Origin: Casimicrobiaceae bacterium
Lineage (GTDB): Bacteria; Pseudomonadota; Gammaproteobacteria; Burkholderiales; Casimicrobiaceae
NCBI GenBank assembly: GCA_026646885.1
Contig: JAPKHK010000008.1
Coordinates: 165,137-229,136 of the forward strand
DNA length: 64,000 bases
Direction: 5' to 3'
Part shown: one piece after another, positions 9,574 to 18,188 of the stretch
How positions within the stretch are numbered: the stretch's first letter is position 1
How the letters are laid out: each line of letters starts with the position of its first letter
Translations under genes and position numbers: made by a program
Notes under the pieces: model-generated
Databases searched by the model: none
What the model was told of the DNA's origin: nothing
What the model saw: only the letters and a program-made list of their open reading frames with translations

Positions 9574-10116
9574 TCAGCGCCGAACGAACCGTCGCCGCTT
9601 TTCCCACGCCGCTGCGGCCACCAGCAAAATGCCCAGCAGCGCAAGACCCTCCGGACCCAGCGCAGGGATTCTGGCCATGAGTGAGTCATCGTAGACCACT
9701 TCGAACTGTGGGGCCGCAAGCGCCGCGGGGCACGTGATTCGGGCCTCAAATCCGCCGGCAACGTTGGAGTTGATCGTGATGGTCACCACCACCGGCTCGG
9801 GACCGGGTGTGGTCGTCACGCCGCTTTGGAAAATTCCAGTGGCACCTGGCCCGACCGGACCGATAGAAAAACTGCTGTTTGGGGTGCCGATGGTGAAGCC
9901 CCCCGTTGAGGATACCATGGTGGCTGTTTGCACATCGCCCGCGGGCAAGTAAGCCGAGCGCGTGATGCTCGCTCCGGCGAGCTGCACCGCTCCGGCCGCG
10001 CCGCTGCACGTGCCTGCGGACAGCCCGGTCAGGCGATAGTAATAGGGCCCCGTCTGGGCCTGGGCCGACAGGCACAGAAAGACCGGCAGCACCAACAAGA
10101 AGCGCAGCAAGTTCAT
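9574..10116 (-). CDS. Small secreted protein with IPTL-CTERM-like sorting signal
   Basis: A 180-residue protein with an N-terminal signal peptide (MNLLRFLLVLPVFLCLSAQAQ, cut near residue 20) and a tripartite C-terminus: IPALGPEGLALL, a hydrophobic helix, then the basic tail EKRRRFVRR. This matches the layout of IPTL-CTERM/PEP-CTERM surface-sorting tails, with IPAL in place of IPTL. The middle is Gly/Thr/Pro-rich with two or three Cys and no family I recognise. It runs against its neighbours and separates rph from rdgB, which are adjacent in many relatives. The dedicated sorting protease is not in the window. Confidence 0.8.
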   Translation of the reverse strand: MNLLRFLLVLPVFLCLSAQAQTGPYYYRLTGLSAGTCSGAAGAVQLAGASITRSAYLPAGDVQTATMVSSTGGFTIGTPNSSFSIGPVGPGATGIFQSGVTTTPGPEPVVVTITINSNVAGGFEARITCPAALAAPQFEVVYDDSLMARIPALGPEGLALLGILLVAAAAWEKRRRFVRR

Positions 10117-10191
10117 GAGCTTGGATTCGAAGCGGGGGTTCAATGTAAGCTCTGTGTCTGCTTTTGTCAAAGATATGTCGTCGAGGCGTCC

Positions 10192-10806
10192 ATGCGCAAA
10201 TTGGTCTTGGCCAGCGGCAACGCGGGGAAATTGCGAGAGTTTCGCCGCCTGCTCGAACCGCTTGGCCTGGAAGTGATTCCCCAGGCTGAACTGGCCGTGC
10301 CCGAGGCCGAGGAGCCCCATGACACTTTCATAGAAAACGCCCTCGCCAAGGCGCGCCACGCGGCGCGCTGTACCGGATTGCCGGCCCTGGCCGACGATTC
10401 TGGTCTGTGCGTCGAAACCCTGGGCGGAGCGCCGGGCGTGCATTCTGCGCGCTTCGCAGGAGAACCCAAGTCTGATGCGCGCAACAACGAGCGCCTTGTT
10501 GCCGCCTTGAACGGCCAGACCGACCGGCGCGCGCATTACGCCTGCGTGTTGGTCCTGTGCCGGCATGCAGCGGACCCCGAGCCGCTCATTGCCAGCGGCG
10601 AATGGTGGGGCGAAATCCTCGGCGCGCCCCGAGGAAGCGGGGGCTTCGGTTACGATCCTCTGTTCCTCGATACTCAGTTCGGTCTGACCGCCGCCGAGCT
10701 GGATCTCGAGCGAAAAAATCGCGTCAGTCATCGCGGCAAAGCCATGACCGCGCTCTTGGACGTGTTGCGCCGGCAGGGCGCGCGGACACTGATCGATCGC
10801 GACTGA
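10192..10806 (+). CDS. rdgB: XTP/dITP diphosphatase (RdgB/HAM1)
   Basis: A 204-residue non-canonical purine nucleoside triphosphatase that clears dITP and XTP from the pool to protect DNA. Visible motifs are LASGNAGKLREF (substrate loop), FIENALAKARHAA, the catalytic DDSGLCVE, GSGGFGYDPLF and the C-terminal SHRGKAM. The ATG at 10192 gives the standard start MRKLVLASGN. The gene diverges from the IPTL-CTERM gene across a 75-base gap, and its TGA overlaps the hemW ATG, so the two are translationally coupled. Confidence 0.96.
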   Translation: MRKLVLASGNAGKLREFRRLLEPLGLEVIPQAELAVPEAEEPHDTFIENALAKARHAARCTGLPALADDSGLCVETLGGAPGVHSARFAGEPKSDARNNERLVAALNGQTDRRAHYACVLVLCRHAADPEPLIASGEWWGEILGAPRGSGGFGYDPLFLDTQFGLTAAELDLERKNRVSHRGKAMTALLDVLRRQGARTLIDRD

Positions 10807-12023
10807 TGTCCGTGAGTTTCCCGCCCCCTGATCCGCAGCCTCGGCTCGAGGCTCTGCCGCCGCTGTCACTCTATCTGCATTTTCCCTGGTGCGTGAGGAA
10901 ATGTCCTTACTGCGACTTCAACTCCCACGCCCTTGCCGGCGAACTGCCCGAGAAGGACTACGTGTCGGCGCTTTTGCGGGACCTGGAATTGGCTCTGCCG
11001 ACGATTTGGGGACGGCCGGTCCACAGCGTCTTCATTGGCGGCGGCACGCCCAGCCTGATGAGCGGCGCGGCCCTCGAAACCCTGCTCGCTGGAGTACGTG
11101 CACTCCTTCCTCTGCTGCCCGGGGTAGAAATCACCCTTGAAGCCAATCCAGGGACCTTCGAGGCGGCCAAGTTCAAGGCGTATCGAGACGCGGGGGTGAC
11201 CCGCTTGTCGCTGGGCATTCAGAGTTTCGATGACCGCGCTCTGACTGCCCTGGGCCGCATACACCACGGCCAGGAAGCGCGTGTGGCCGCCGAGTCGGCG
11301 CGCGCTCACTTCTCGGAAGTCAATTTCGATCTGATGTTTGCCCTTCCCGGGCAGAGCGTCGCAGCGGCGCTTGCCGACGTCGACACCGCGATCGCCTTGG
11401 CGCCGAACCACCTCTCGCTCTACCATCTGACCGTGGAGCCGCACACCGCCTTCGCACACTCGCGACCCAAGCTTCCTGACGAAGACACCGCTGTGGACAT
11501 CGAATGCGCGGTACGCGAGCGCGCTGCGGAGGCGGGCTTCGAGCATTACGAAGTGTCCGCACACGCCCGCCCGGGCGCGCGCTGCCGGCACAACCTCAAC
11601 TATTGGCAATTCGGCGATTACCTCGGGCTCGGCGCCGGAGCGCACGGTAAGATCTCATTCCCAGACCGCATCGTGCGCGACACCCGGGCGCGCCTGCCCA
11701 AGGACTATCTTGCCGCGGTCGCCGCCGGCCAAGCGTGGGAATCCCGGCGCGAAGTGCCCGTACCCGAGCTGGGCTTCGAGTTCATGCTCAGCGCTCTGCG
11801 CCTCAAGGATGGGGTGCCTAGTGCTTGGCTGCCCGAGCGCACCGGTACTGCGCTCACCGTGTGGCTCCCGCCCATTGAGGCTGCGCGGCGGCGCGGGCTG
11901 CTCACCGAAGACCCGAGGCGTTTGCAGGCGACCGCCTTGGGCCAGCGCTTCCTCGATGACTTGGTTAGCCTGTTTCTGCCCTCCAAGCAGAGGTCGAAAT
12001 GCGGCGCGAACTTGCCCGCCTGA
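10806..12023 (+). CDS. hemW: Radical SAM heme chaperone HemW
   Basis: A 405-residue HemW. The radical SAM cluster motif is CVRKCPYCDF (Cys at x3, x2 spacing) followed by NSHAL, the HemW form lacking the extra Cys seen in HemN coproporphyrinogen dehydrogenase. GGGTPSL, EANPGTF and SLGIQSF are also present, and the HemN_C domain closes the protein. HemW transfers heme to respiratory enzymes; it is often mis-annotated as an oxygen-independent coproporphyrinogen oxidase. It starts within the rdgB stop (ATGA arrangement) and overlaps the amidase gene by 25 bases. Confidence 0.95.
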   Translation: MSVSFPPPDPQPRLEALPPLSLYLHFPWCVRKCPYCDFNSHALAGELPEKDYVSALLRDLELALPTIWGRPVHSVFIGGGTPSLMSGAALETLLAGVRALLPLLPGVEITLEANPGTFEAAKFKAYRDAGVTRLSLGIQSFDDRALTALGRIHHGQEARVAAESARAHFSEVNFDLMFALPGQSVAAALADVDTAIALAPNHLSLYHLTVEPHTAFAHSRPKLPDEDTAVDIECAVRERAAEAGFEHYEVSAHARPGARCRHNLNYWQFGDYLGLGAGAHGKISFPDRIVRDTRARLPKDYLAAVAAGQAWESRREVPVPELGFEFMLSALRLKDGVPSAWLPERTGTALTVWLPPIEAARRRGLLTEDPRRLQATALGQRFLDDLVSLFLPSKQRSKCGANLPA

Positions 12024-13321
12024 GCCTGGCGCGACTGGCTGCCGGTCTACGCGAGGGGCGGTTCCGCGCCGAGGATTATCTGCGCGTGTGCCTCGCCGCG
12101 ATCGCCGCCAGCGAGCCCCAAGTCCAAGCTTGGGCTTTTCTCGATCCACAATCCGCCGTGCGCCGCGCCAAGGCCGCCGACGATCGAAGCCGCGCCGGCG
12201 TGGTTGTTGGTGATCTGGCTGGCGTGCCGATCGGCGTCAAGGACATCATCGCCACGGTAGACATGCCCACGCAGATGGGCTCGCCGATTTTCGCGGGGCA
12301 CCAGCCGCGCTATGGCGCCGAATGCGTCGAGCACCTGGAAGCGACGGGAGCCTACGTCCTAGGCAAGACCGTCACCACCGAGTTCGCCTATCTCACTCCT
12401 TCGAAGACCCGCAATCCCTGGGACGTCGCGCACACGCCCGGCGGGTCTTCCGCTGGTTCCGCCGCGGCCGTGGCGGCCCGGCACGTTCCCGCGGCTCTGG
12501 GCACCCAGACCAATGGCTCGGTGATTCGCCCGGCCGCCTATTGCGGCGTGGTGGGGTTCAAGCCCACGAAAGACCTTCTGCCCTATCGCGGTGTCGCCTA
12601 TTTAAGCCCCAGCCTCGATCAGCTCGGTGTCTTTGCTCGGAGTGTCGCCGACACTGCTTGCCTGGCCGCGGCTCTGGCCGAATACCCCGACGCGCTTCCC
12701 GGCCTGCCCGAGCCCAGTGCAACGCCGCCGCTACTGCTGGGCATCGTCGATCTGCCTTGGATGGCAGCCGATCCAGCGATGCACGAGGCCATCGAAAGCG
12801 CGACCCTCCTCCTGCGCCAGCGGGGCGCGCGCGTGGTGATGACGGCACTGCCTCAAGCGCTCGCTGATACGGCCGAGGTGCACCGCCGCATCCTGCTGTT
12901 CGAGGCGGTGAAGGAACTGGGCGAACTGCAACTGCGCGATCGCCCGCGCTTCTCTGACCAGATGAACGCCACGCTCGATGCTGGGCGACAGATTGGAGAA
13001 CAGGAGTACATCGAAGCCATGGAGCGGCGCGAGGAAGTGGTCGCCACCTTCGACGCCTTCATTGCCGATGCCGACGCGGTGCTGATGCCACCAGCGTGCG
13101 GAGCAGCGCCGCGTGGTTTGACGAGCACTGGGGACCCCGCTTTTTGCACGCTGTGGAGCCTCACCGGCATGCCGGCGCTAACCCTACCGTATCGCCTCGA
13201 CTCCAGCGGTTTGCCCCTAGGCTTGCAGCTTGGTGGGCGGCGCGGTCAGGATGGCGGCTTGCTGGCCGCGGCGCTCTGGGCGGAGGCGCAAGTCTGTTTC
13301 AGCGCGGAGCCGTCGCTCTAA
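11999..13321 (+). CDS. Amidase signature family hydrolase
   Basis: A 440-residue amidase with a complete Ser-cisSer-Lys triad: Lys81 in GVKD, cis-Ser150 in TPGGSSAGS and nucleophile Ser174 in TNGSVIRPA, at the 24-residue spacing of the family. It is not GatA in context (no gatC or gatB nearby) and more resembles stand-alone amidases acting on small amides, allophanate or aryl amides. The gene overlaps hemW by 25 bases, so it is likely co-transcribed. Its stop codon overlaps the stop of the convergent SDR gene (13318-13321). Confidence 0.9.
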   Translation: MRRELARLSLARLAAGLREGRFRAEDYLRVCLAAIAASEPQVQAWAFLDPQSAVRRAKAADDRSRAGVVVGDLAGVPIGVKDIIATVDMPTQMGSPIFAGHQPRYGAECVEHLEATGAYVLGKTVTTEFAYLTPSKTRNPWDVAHTPGGSSAGSAAAVAARHVPAALGTQTNGSVIRPAAYCGVVGFKPTKDLLPYRGVAYLSPSLDQLGVFARSVADTACLAAALAEYPDALPGLPEPSATPPLLLGIVDLPWMAADPAMHEAIESATLLLRQRGARVVMTALPQALADTAEVHRRILLFEAVKELGELQLRDRPRFSDQMNATLDAGRQIGEQEYIEAMERREEVVATFDAFIADADAVLMPPACGAAPRGLTSTGDPAFCTLWSLTGMPALTLPYRLDSSGLPLGLQLGGRRGQDGGLLAAALWAEAQVCFSAEPSL

Positions 13322-14061
13322 ATGGCGATGTGCCGCCCGCCGTCGACGTTAATGGTGTCCCCCGTGACATACCCCGCTTCGTAAATGAGGTAGTGGACCG
13401 CGGAAGCGATTTCCTCGGGTTCACCCACGCGTTTGAGAAGCGTATGGGAGATCACGCGCTGGCGTGCCAGTTCGTCGAATTGATCATCTTCCGGCCAGAG
13501 GATAGGGCCCGGCGCAACGGCGTTGACCCGCACTTCGGGCGCCAGTTCTCTCGCCAGCGCCCGCGTGAGCCCAGCCAAGCCCGCCTTGGCGACGTTGTAA
13601 ACCAGATAGCTTTTGAGGGGCCTCTCGGCGTGGATATCGGTGATGTTGACGATCGCACCGCGGGTCTTGCGCAGCGCCGGTGCGGCCGCTTGGGCCAAGA
13701 AAAGCGGCGCCCGCAGGTTGGCATCGATCAGCTCCGTCCAGGATTCCTCGTCAATGGTCCCCAGGGGCGTCGGGTAGAAAGTCGAGGCGTTGTTCACCAA
13801 GGCATCGAGTCGCCCGAAATGCAGCAAGGTCTGCTGTACGAGATTGGGCAGCTTGGCGGTTTCAAGGAGATCGGCCGCGATCAGCGCCACCGACTCGGCG
13901 CGCAGTCCGTTCAGTTCCGCCTGCAGCAGGCGCGCTTCGCCGCCGGAACTGCGATAATGCAACATCAGGCGCGCCCCGGCGCGGTGCAGGCGCCGGCAGA
14001 TCGCCGCCCCCACGCGCCGTGCGCCGCCGGTGACCAGAATGACTTTTTCGTCCACGCGCAC
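13318..14061 (-). CDS. Pteridine-reductase-like short-chain dehydrogenase
   Basis: A 247-residue classical-size SDR. The cofactor loop is TGGARRVG (11-18), with the double Arg found in NADPH-dependent pteridine reductases. The catalytic positions read Asp142, Tyr155 and Lys159, the D-Y-K triad of PTR1 instead of the usual Ser-Tyr-Lys, at the PTR1 spacing (13 and 4). It probably reduces dihydropteridines such as dihydrofolate or dihydromonapterin. Start is GTG at 14061; a second GTG at 14055 is possible. It diverges from the methyltransferase gene with only 38 bases between starts. Confidence 0.87.
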   Translation of the reverse strand: MRVDEKVILVTGGARRVGAAICRRLHRAGARLMLHYRSSGGEARLLQAELNGLRAESVALIAADLLETAKLPNLVQQTLLHFGRLDALVNNASTFYPTPLGTIDEESWTELIDANLRAPLFLAQAAAPALRKTRGAIVNITDIHAERPLKSYLVYNVAKAGLAGLTRALARELAPEVRVNAVAPGPILWPEDDQFDELARQRVISHTLLKRVGEPEEIASAVHYLIYEAGYVTGDTINVDGGRHIAI

Positions 14062-14099
14062 GTGCTCCCTGGTTGGCGTTTTGCTGTCTCGGATGACGA

Positions 14100-15278
14100 A
14101 TGGGTCAATCTACCACAAGCGAATCTATGCCTCTACCCGAACCCGATGCCACCGCGCGGCTGCATAGCCAGCGCCTGTACACCCACATCACCAATGAGAT
14201 CGCTGACGCCGGCGGCTGGATCTCCTTCGCCGAATACATGCAGCTCGCCCTATACGCCCCCGGGCTAGGCTACTACGCCGCGGGCGCCCACAAACTCGGC
14301 GCGGCAGGAGACTTCATCACCGCGCCGGAGATATCGCCGCTTTTCGCCTTCGCCCTGGCCGAGGCGATCAGCCCGGTGCTGCGTAGCACCGAGGGCGCAG
14401 TGCTGGAGTTGGGCCCGGGCAGTGGGCGGCTGGCAGCCCATCTGCTTCCGCTGCTCGCCGAGCGGGACGCCCTACCGGCACGCTACGCCCTGCTGGAAAC
14501 CAGCCCAGATTTGCGCCAGCGCCAGCAGCACACGCTGGCCGCTCTGCCCGAAACGCTCGCTTCCCGCTGCCTTTGGCTCGACACTTTGCCGGAGCGATTC
14601 ACCGGCGTGGTTTTCGGCAACGAGGTGATCGACGCCCTGCCCGTCGAAGTCGTGCGCCGAGAAGGTGAGCGTTTGTGGCGGCGCGGTGCGGGGATCCAGG
14701 CCGGTGGTCGGATCGGCTGGGCCGATCGCGAGTTGTCCGAGGGCGAGCTCTGGCGTGCGGCCCGGGCGCGTCTGCCCGAAGGGAACCACATCGGCGAGAT
14801 CAATGTGCGGGCGGAAGCGCTCATCGCCAGCATCGGAGGCATGTTGCAGGCCGGCATGTTACTCATACTCGATTACGGCGACCCCGCTACGCAGCTCTAT
14901 CACCCGCAACGCGCTGGTGGCACCCTGCGCTGCTTCTATCGCCACCGGGTTCACGACGACCCGTTCCTCTGGCCAGGCCTGCAGGACATCACCGCGCATG
15001 TCGATTTCACCGCGCTGGCCCTCGCTGGCGACGAAGCCAGTCTTGAATTGGCGGGTTTTACCAGCCAGGCGCAGTTCCTCATCAACTGCGGCATACTCGA
15101 CGCGTTGCAAGCCACTGGCGAACCCGGCAGCAGCACTTACCTGCAAGCCGCCAACGCACTCAACCGGCTCTTGCATCCGGCCGAAATGGGCGAGATGGTC
15201 AAGGCGATCGCCTGGACCAAAGGCATCGATCGGCTGCCTTTGGGTTTCCAGGCGGGCAACAAGATCCATCGTCTGTAG
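14100..15278 (+). CDS. SAM-dependent methyltransferase, COG1565 / NDUFAF7 (MidA) family
   Basis: A 392-residue protein of the family that includes mitochondrial NDUFAF7, which methylates an arginine of complex I subunit NDUFS2. Visible hallmarks are MQLALYAPGLGYYAAG, GDFITAPEISPLF, the SAM site LELGPGSGRLA, FGNEVIDALPVE and the C-terminal PAEMGEMVKAI. The bacterial target is not established. ATG at 14100 was taken; an internal ATG at 14127 would remove a nine-residue leader. It is convergent with nothing and is followed by a 184-base gap before hemC. Confidence 0.9.
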   Translation: MGQSTTSESMPLPEPDATARLHSQRLYTHITNEIADAGGWISFAEYMQLALYAPGLGYYAAGAHKLGAAGDFITAPEISPLFAFALAEAISPVLRSTEGAVLELGPGSGRLAAHLLPLLAERDALPARYALLETSPDLRQRQQHTLAALPETLASRCLWLDTLPERFTGVVFGNEVIDALPVEVVRREGERLWRRGAGIQAGGRIGWADRELSEGELWRAARARLPEGNHIGEINVRAEALIASIGGMLQAGMLLILDYGDPATQLYHPQRAGGTLRCFYRHRVHDDPFLWPGLQDITAHVDFTALALAGDEASLELAGFTSQAQFLINCGILDALQATGEPGSSTYLQAANALNRLLHPAEMGEMVKAIAWTKGIDRLPLGFQAGNKIHRL

Positions 15279-15462
15279 CAGGCTGCAGCGGAAAGCCGCA
15301 CCGGCACCGCGCGGTCCAAGACATATCAAGTAGATAGATAGGGGCTAAGGCTGCCGCCGCACCGCCGGACAGCTTCTCAACCCTCGCCCGGGAATCGGCG
15401 CCGAGTTCTCCGCGACAGAGGGTTCGCGTCTAGCTGCTAAAATGCCTAGCTGACATTCGCCA

Positions 15463-16407
15463 ATGCTAACGATGCGCACCGCAGCCACCCCCCAAGGCCT
15501 CGTCATCGCCACTCGCGAGTCCGCGCTCGCGCTCTGGCAAGCCGAACATGTCCAAATGCGACTGCGCGCGCTTTACCCGGAATGCAAGGTCGATCTCTTG
15601 GGCATGACCACCCAGGGCGACCAGATTCTTGACCGCCCCCTTGCCGCCATCGGCGGCAAGGGGTTGTTCATCAAGGAACTGGAGACTGCCATGCTGGAAG
15701 GTCGCGCCGATCTCGCGGTCCATTCCCTCAAGGACGTGCCCATGGATTTGCCGGAAGGTTTCTGCCTTGCCGCCATCGGCGCGCGCGAAGACCCCCGCGA
15801 CGCATTCGTTTCCAATCATTACGCGAGCCTGGCCGAGTTGCCCGCCGGCGCCGTGGTGGGCACGTCGAGCCTACGGCGGGAAGCACAACTGCGGGAGCGT
15901 TTTCCGCAGCTACTCACAACTGCCCTGCGCGGCAATGTCGGCACACGGCTGCGCAAGCTTGATGAAGGTCAGTATGCGGCCATCATTCTTGCGTCTGCCG
16001 GACTCTCGCGCCTCGGGCTGAGCGAACGCATCACAGCGCGCCTCGAACCAGAGGAGAGCCTCCCCGCGGTGGGCCAGGGTGCGCTAGGCATCGAGTGCCG
16101 CAGCGACCGGCACGATCTGCTTGCCTGGCTCGCGCCGCTGCACGACCCGGCGACTGCGGTCTGCGTGCTTGCCGAGCGCGCCTTTAGCCGCTCGCTCGCC
16201 GGCAGCTGCCACACGCCGCTCGCCGGCTACGCCGAATTGCAAGACGGCCAGCTCTGGCTGCGCGGACTGCTCGCCAGCCGCGATGGTCGCAATGTGCTGC
16301 GCGGGGAGCGCCGCGGCCCACCGGAGGAGGCCGAAGCCTTGGGCTTGGCCCTGGGCGAAGACCTGCGCCGCCGCGGTGCCGCCGCCCTTCTGGCGGCCCT
16401 GGGCTAA
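15463..16407 (+). CDS. hemC: Hydroxymethylbilane synthase (porphobilinogen deaminase)
   Basis: A 314-residue HemC that polymerises four porphobilinogens into hydroxymethylbilane. It has the catalytic Asp91 in HSLKDVP, the substrate-binding Arg region [18 protein letters not shown] and the dipyrromethane-cofactor cysteine (Cys249) in LAGSCHTPL. Starts with ATG at 15463 (a second in-frame ATG is three codons on). First gene of the heme run hemC-hemD-(dehydrogenase)-hemX-hemY. A possible -10 TAAAAT lies at 15438-15443. Confidence 0.97.
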   Translation: MLTMRTAATPQGLVIATRESALALWQAEHVQMRLRALYPECKVDLLGMTTQGDQILDRPLAAIGGKGLFIKELETAMLEGRADLAVHSLKDVPMDLPEGFCLAAIGAREDPRDAFVSNHYASLAELPAGAVVGTSSLRREAQLRERFPQLLTTALRGNVGTRLRKLDEGQYAAIILASAGLSRLGLSERITARLEPEESLPAVGQGALGIECRSDRHDLLAWLAPLHDPATAVCVLAERAFSRSLAGSCHTPLAGYAELQDGQLWLRGLLASRDGRNVLRGERRGPPEEAEALGLALGEDLRRRGAAALLAALG

Positions 16408-16436
16408 GCCCAGAGACAAACACTCCGCCAATATCG

Positions 16437-17210
16437 ATGCGCGGCCCCCTCACCGGCAAGATCATCCTCGTCACCCGCCCGCGGGAGACCGCTGACGCGC
16501 TGGCCGAGGACTTGCGCAAGCAGGGCGCAACGGTTCTGCTCATTCCCGCCATGGTAATCGCGCCCCTGCCCGATACAGGTGCGCTCCAAGCCGCCCATGC
16601 GCGCCTGAGCTGCTTCGACTATGCCGCCTTCGTCAGCGCCAACGCCGTGCGCCTGGGACTCCAGGGGCTCGCCAGTTGGCCGCCGCAACTCGTCGCTCTG
16701 GCCCCCGGTCCCGGAACCGCCCAATCGTTGCGCGAACACGGCGCGGTGCGCGTGCTCTCGCCCGCGGAGCGCTTCGACAGTGAAGGGATGCTCGCACTTC
16801 CCGAACTCCAGGAATTGACGGGCCGCCGCGTACTGATCTTTCGCGGCGAAGGCGGACGCGAGCTGCTCGCCGAGGCTTTGCGAACGCGCGGCGCGGAAGT
16901 GGAACTGCTCACCTGCTACCGCCGCCTTCCTCCCCGCAAGGAACTCCCCGCTCTAGCCAGCGCTTTGCTGTCGGGCGGGCTCGATGCGGCGGTCATCACC
17001 AGCAGCGAGGGCCTGCTCAATCTTATGCGCGACCTGCCACCCTTGGCCGCGGCGGCGTTGCGCGACCTGCCGCTGTTTGTTCCTCACCCCCGCATCGCCG
17101 CGCGCGCCGAGGCACAGGGCTGTCGACGGGTAATCACCACCGGCGGCGCGGACGCCGGCCTGACGCGGGGACTTCTTAGCTACTTCGCCACCCATGAACC
17201 CAAGGACTGA
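16437..17210 (+). CDS. hemD: Uroporphyrinogen-III synthase
   Basis: A 257-residue HemD that cyclises hydroxymethylbilane with inversion of ring D. HemD is weakly conserved; here the assignment rests on position directly after hemC plus the family pattern ILVTRPRETADALAEDL, FVSANAVRLGL, ILIFRGEGGRELLAE-type turn and VITSSEGLLNL. The ATG is at 16437, 29 bases after hemC. The 3' end overlaps the next gene by 17 bases, which suggests coupled translation with the 2-hydroxyacid dehydrogenase. Confidence 0.93.
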   Translation: MRGPLTGKIILVTRPRETADALAEDLRKQGATVLLIPAMVIAPLPDTGALQAAHARLSCFDYAAFVSANAVRLGLQGLASWPPQLVALAPGPGTAQSLREHGAVRVLSPAERFDSEGMLALPELQELTGRRVLIFRGEGGRELLAEALRTRGAEVELLTCYRRLPPRKELPALASALLSGGLDAAVITSSEGLLNLMRDLPPLAAAALRDLPLFVPHPRIAARAEAQGCRRVITTGGADAGLTRGLLSYFATHEPKD

Positions 17211-18153
17211 AGACCGCCCGGAGATCCTCGTGGTCGCGGACTTGCCCGAATGGCTGCGCGCGCCCTGGACCAGCGCGTTCGCTGTTCATGATTGGGCGCA
17301 CGCCGCCGATCGCGAAGTACTGGTGCAGGCGCTGGCGCCGCGCGTGCGCGGTGTCGTGGTGCACGCCGCCGGTTCAGTCGCCGAAGACCTTCTGGCACGG
17401 CTGCCGCAGCTTGAAATCGTCGCATGCTTCGGCGTGGGCTATGACGGTGTGCCGCTCGACTATTGCCGGCGCCGCGGTCTGCGCGTTTCCAATACCCCGG
17501 ACGTACTCACGGAGGATACTGCCGATATCGCCGTGGCGCTGGTGCTGATGTGCTGTCGCGATCTGGTCAATGCCCATCAACACGTCGTCAGCGGCCAGTG
17601 GGAGCATGCTCCGGCGCCTCTGACAACGGCGCTGGCCGGCCAGCGCGTAGGAATCCTCGGCCTGGGGCGCATCGGCAAGGCCATCGCGCGCCGGCTCGAA
17701 GCCTTTGGCTGCGCCATTGCCTATCACGGCCGCATGGCGCAGGCCGTCCCCTACCGCTTTTGCCCCGATCTTCGCGAACTGGCTGGCGAGAGCGATTTCC
17801 TGGTTGTCGCTTGCCCGGGCGGCGGCGCCACCCGGCATTTGGTCAACGCCGAAGTCCTAACGGCGCTGGGCCCCAAAGGCTGGCTCATCAACATCGCCAG
17901 AGGTTCGGTAGTCGATGAGGCCGCGCTCCTCGCCGCGCTTCAAGCCGGCACCCTGCGCGGGGCCGGGCTGGATGTCTATGCCGACGAACCTCACGTGCCT
18001 CCGCAGTTGCGTGCACTCGCCAACGTCATTCTGCTTCCGCACGTCGGTAGCGCGACGCGTGAAACCCGAATGGCCATGTCCCGGGGCGTGCTCGCCAACT
18101 TGCGCGCGCACTTCGCCGGAGAGCCCCTGCCTACGCCTGTTCCGGGTTGTTGA
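17194..18153 (+). CDS. D-isomer-specific 2-hydroxyacid dehydrogenase
   Basis: A 319-residue NAD(P)-dependent dehydrogenase of the glyoxylate/hydroxypyruvate reductase group. The Rossmann motif is GILGLGRIGKAIA (about 150-162). The catalytic set is visible as Arg in NIARGSVVDE, a Glu in the DVYADEP region and His in LLPHVGSAT. It reduces 2-keto acids such as glyoxylate or hydroxypyruvate, or runs the reverse reaction. The gene sits between hemD and hemX, where many betaproteobacteria have nothing, overlapping hemD by 17 bases and leaving 35 bases before hemX. No role in heme synthesis is known for the family. Confidence 0.9.
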   Translation: MNPRTEDRPEILVVADLPEWLRAPWTSAFAVHDWAHAADREVLVQALAPRVRGVVVHAAGSVAEDLLARLPQLEIVACFGVGYDGVPLDYCRRRGLRVSNTPDVLTEDTADIAVALVLMCCRDLVNAHQHVVSGQWEHAPAPLTTALAGQRVGILGLGRIGKAIARRLEAFGCAIAYHGRMAQAVPYRFCPDLRELAGESDFLVVACPGGGATRHLVNAEVLTALGPKGWLINIARGSVVDEAALLAALQAGTLRGAGLDVYADEPHVPPQLRALANVILLPHVGSATRETRMAMSRGVLANLRAHFAGEPLPTPVPGC

Positions 18154-18188
18154 TACAATCTGGGGCGAAACCCCGGCGCGAAGCCACC

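Noticed and set aside
18147..18188. TTG-initiated extension of hemX
   Set aside because: Overlaps the previous stop and adds no HemX-like sequence; ATG 18189 is better.
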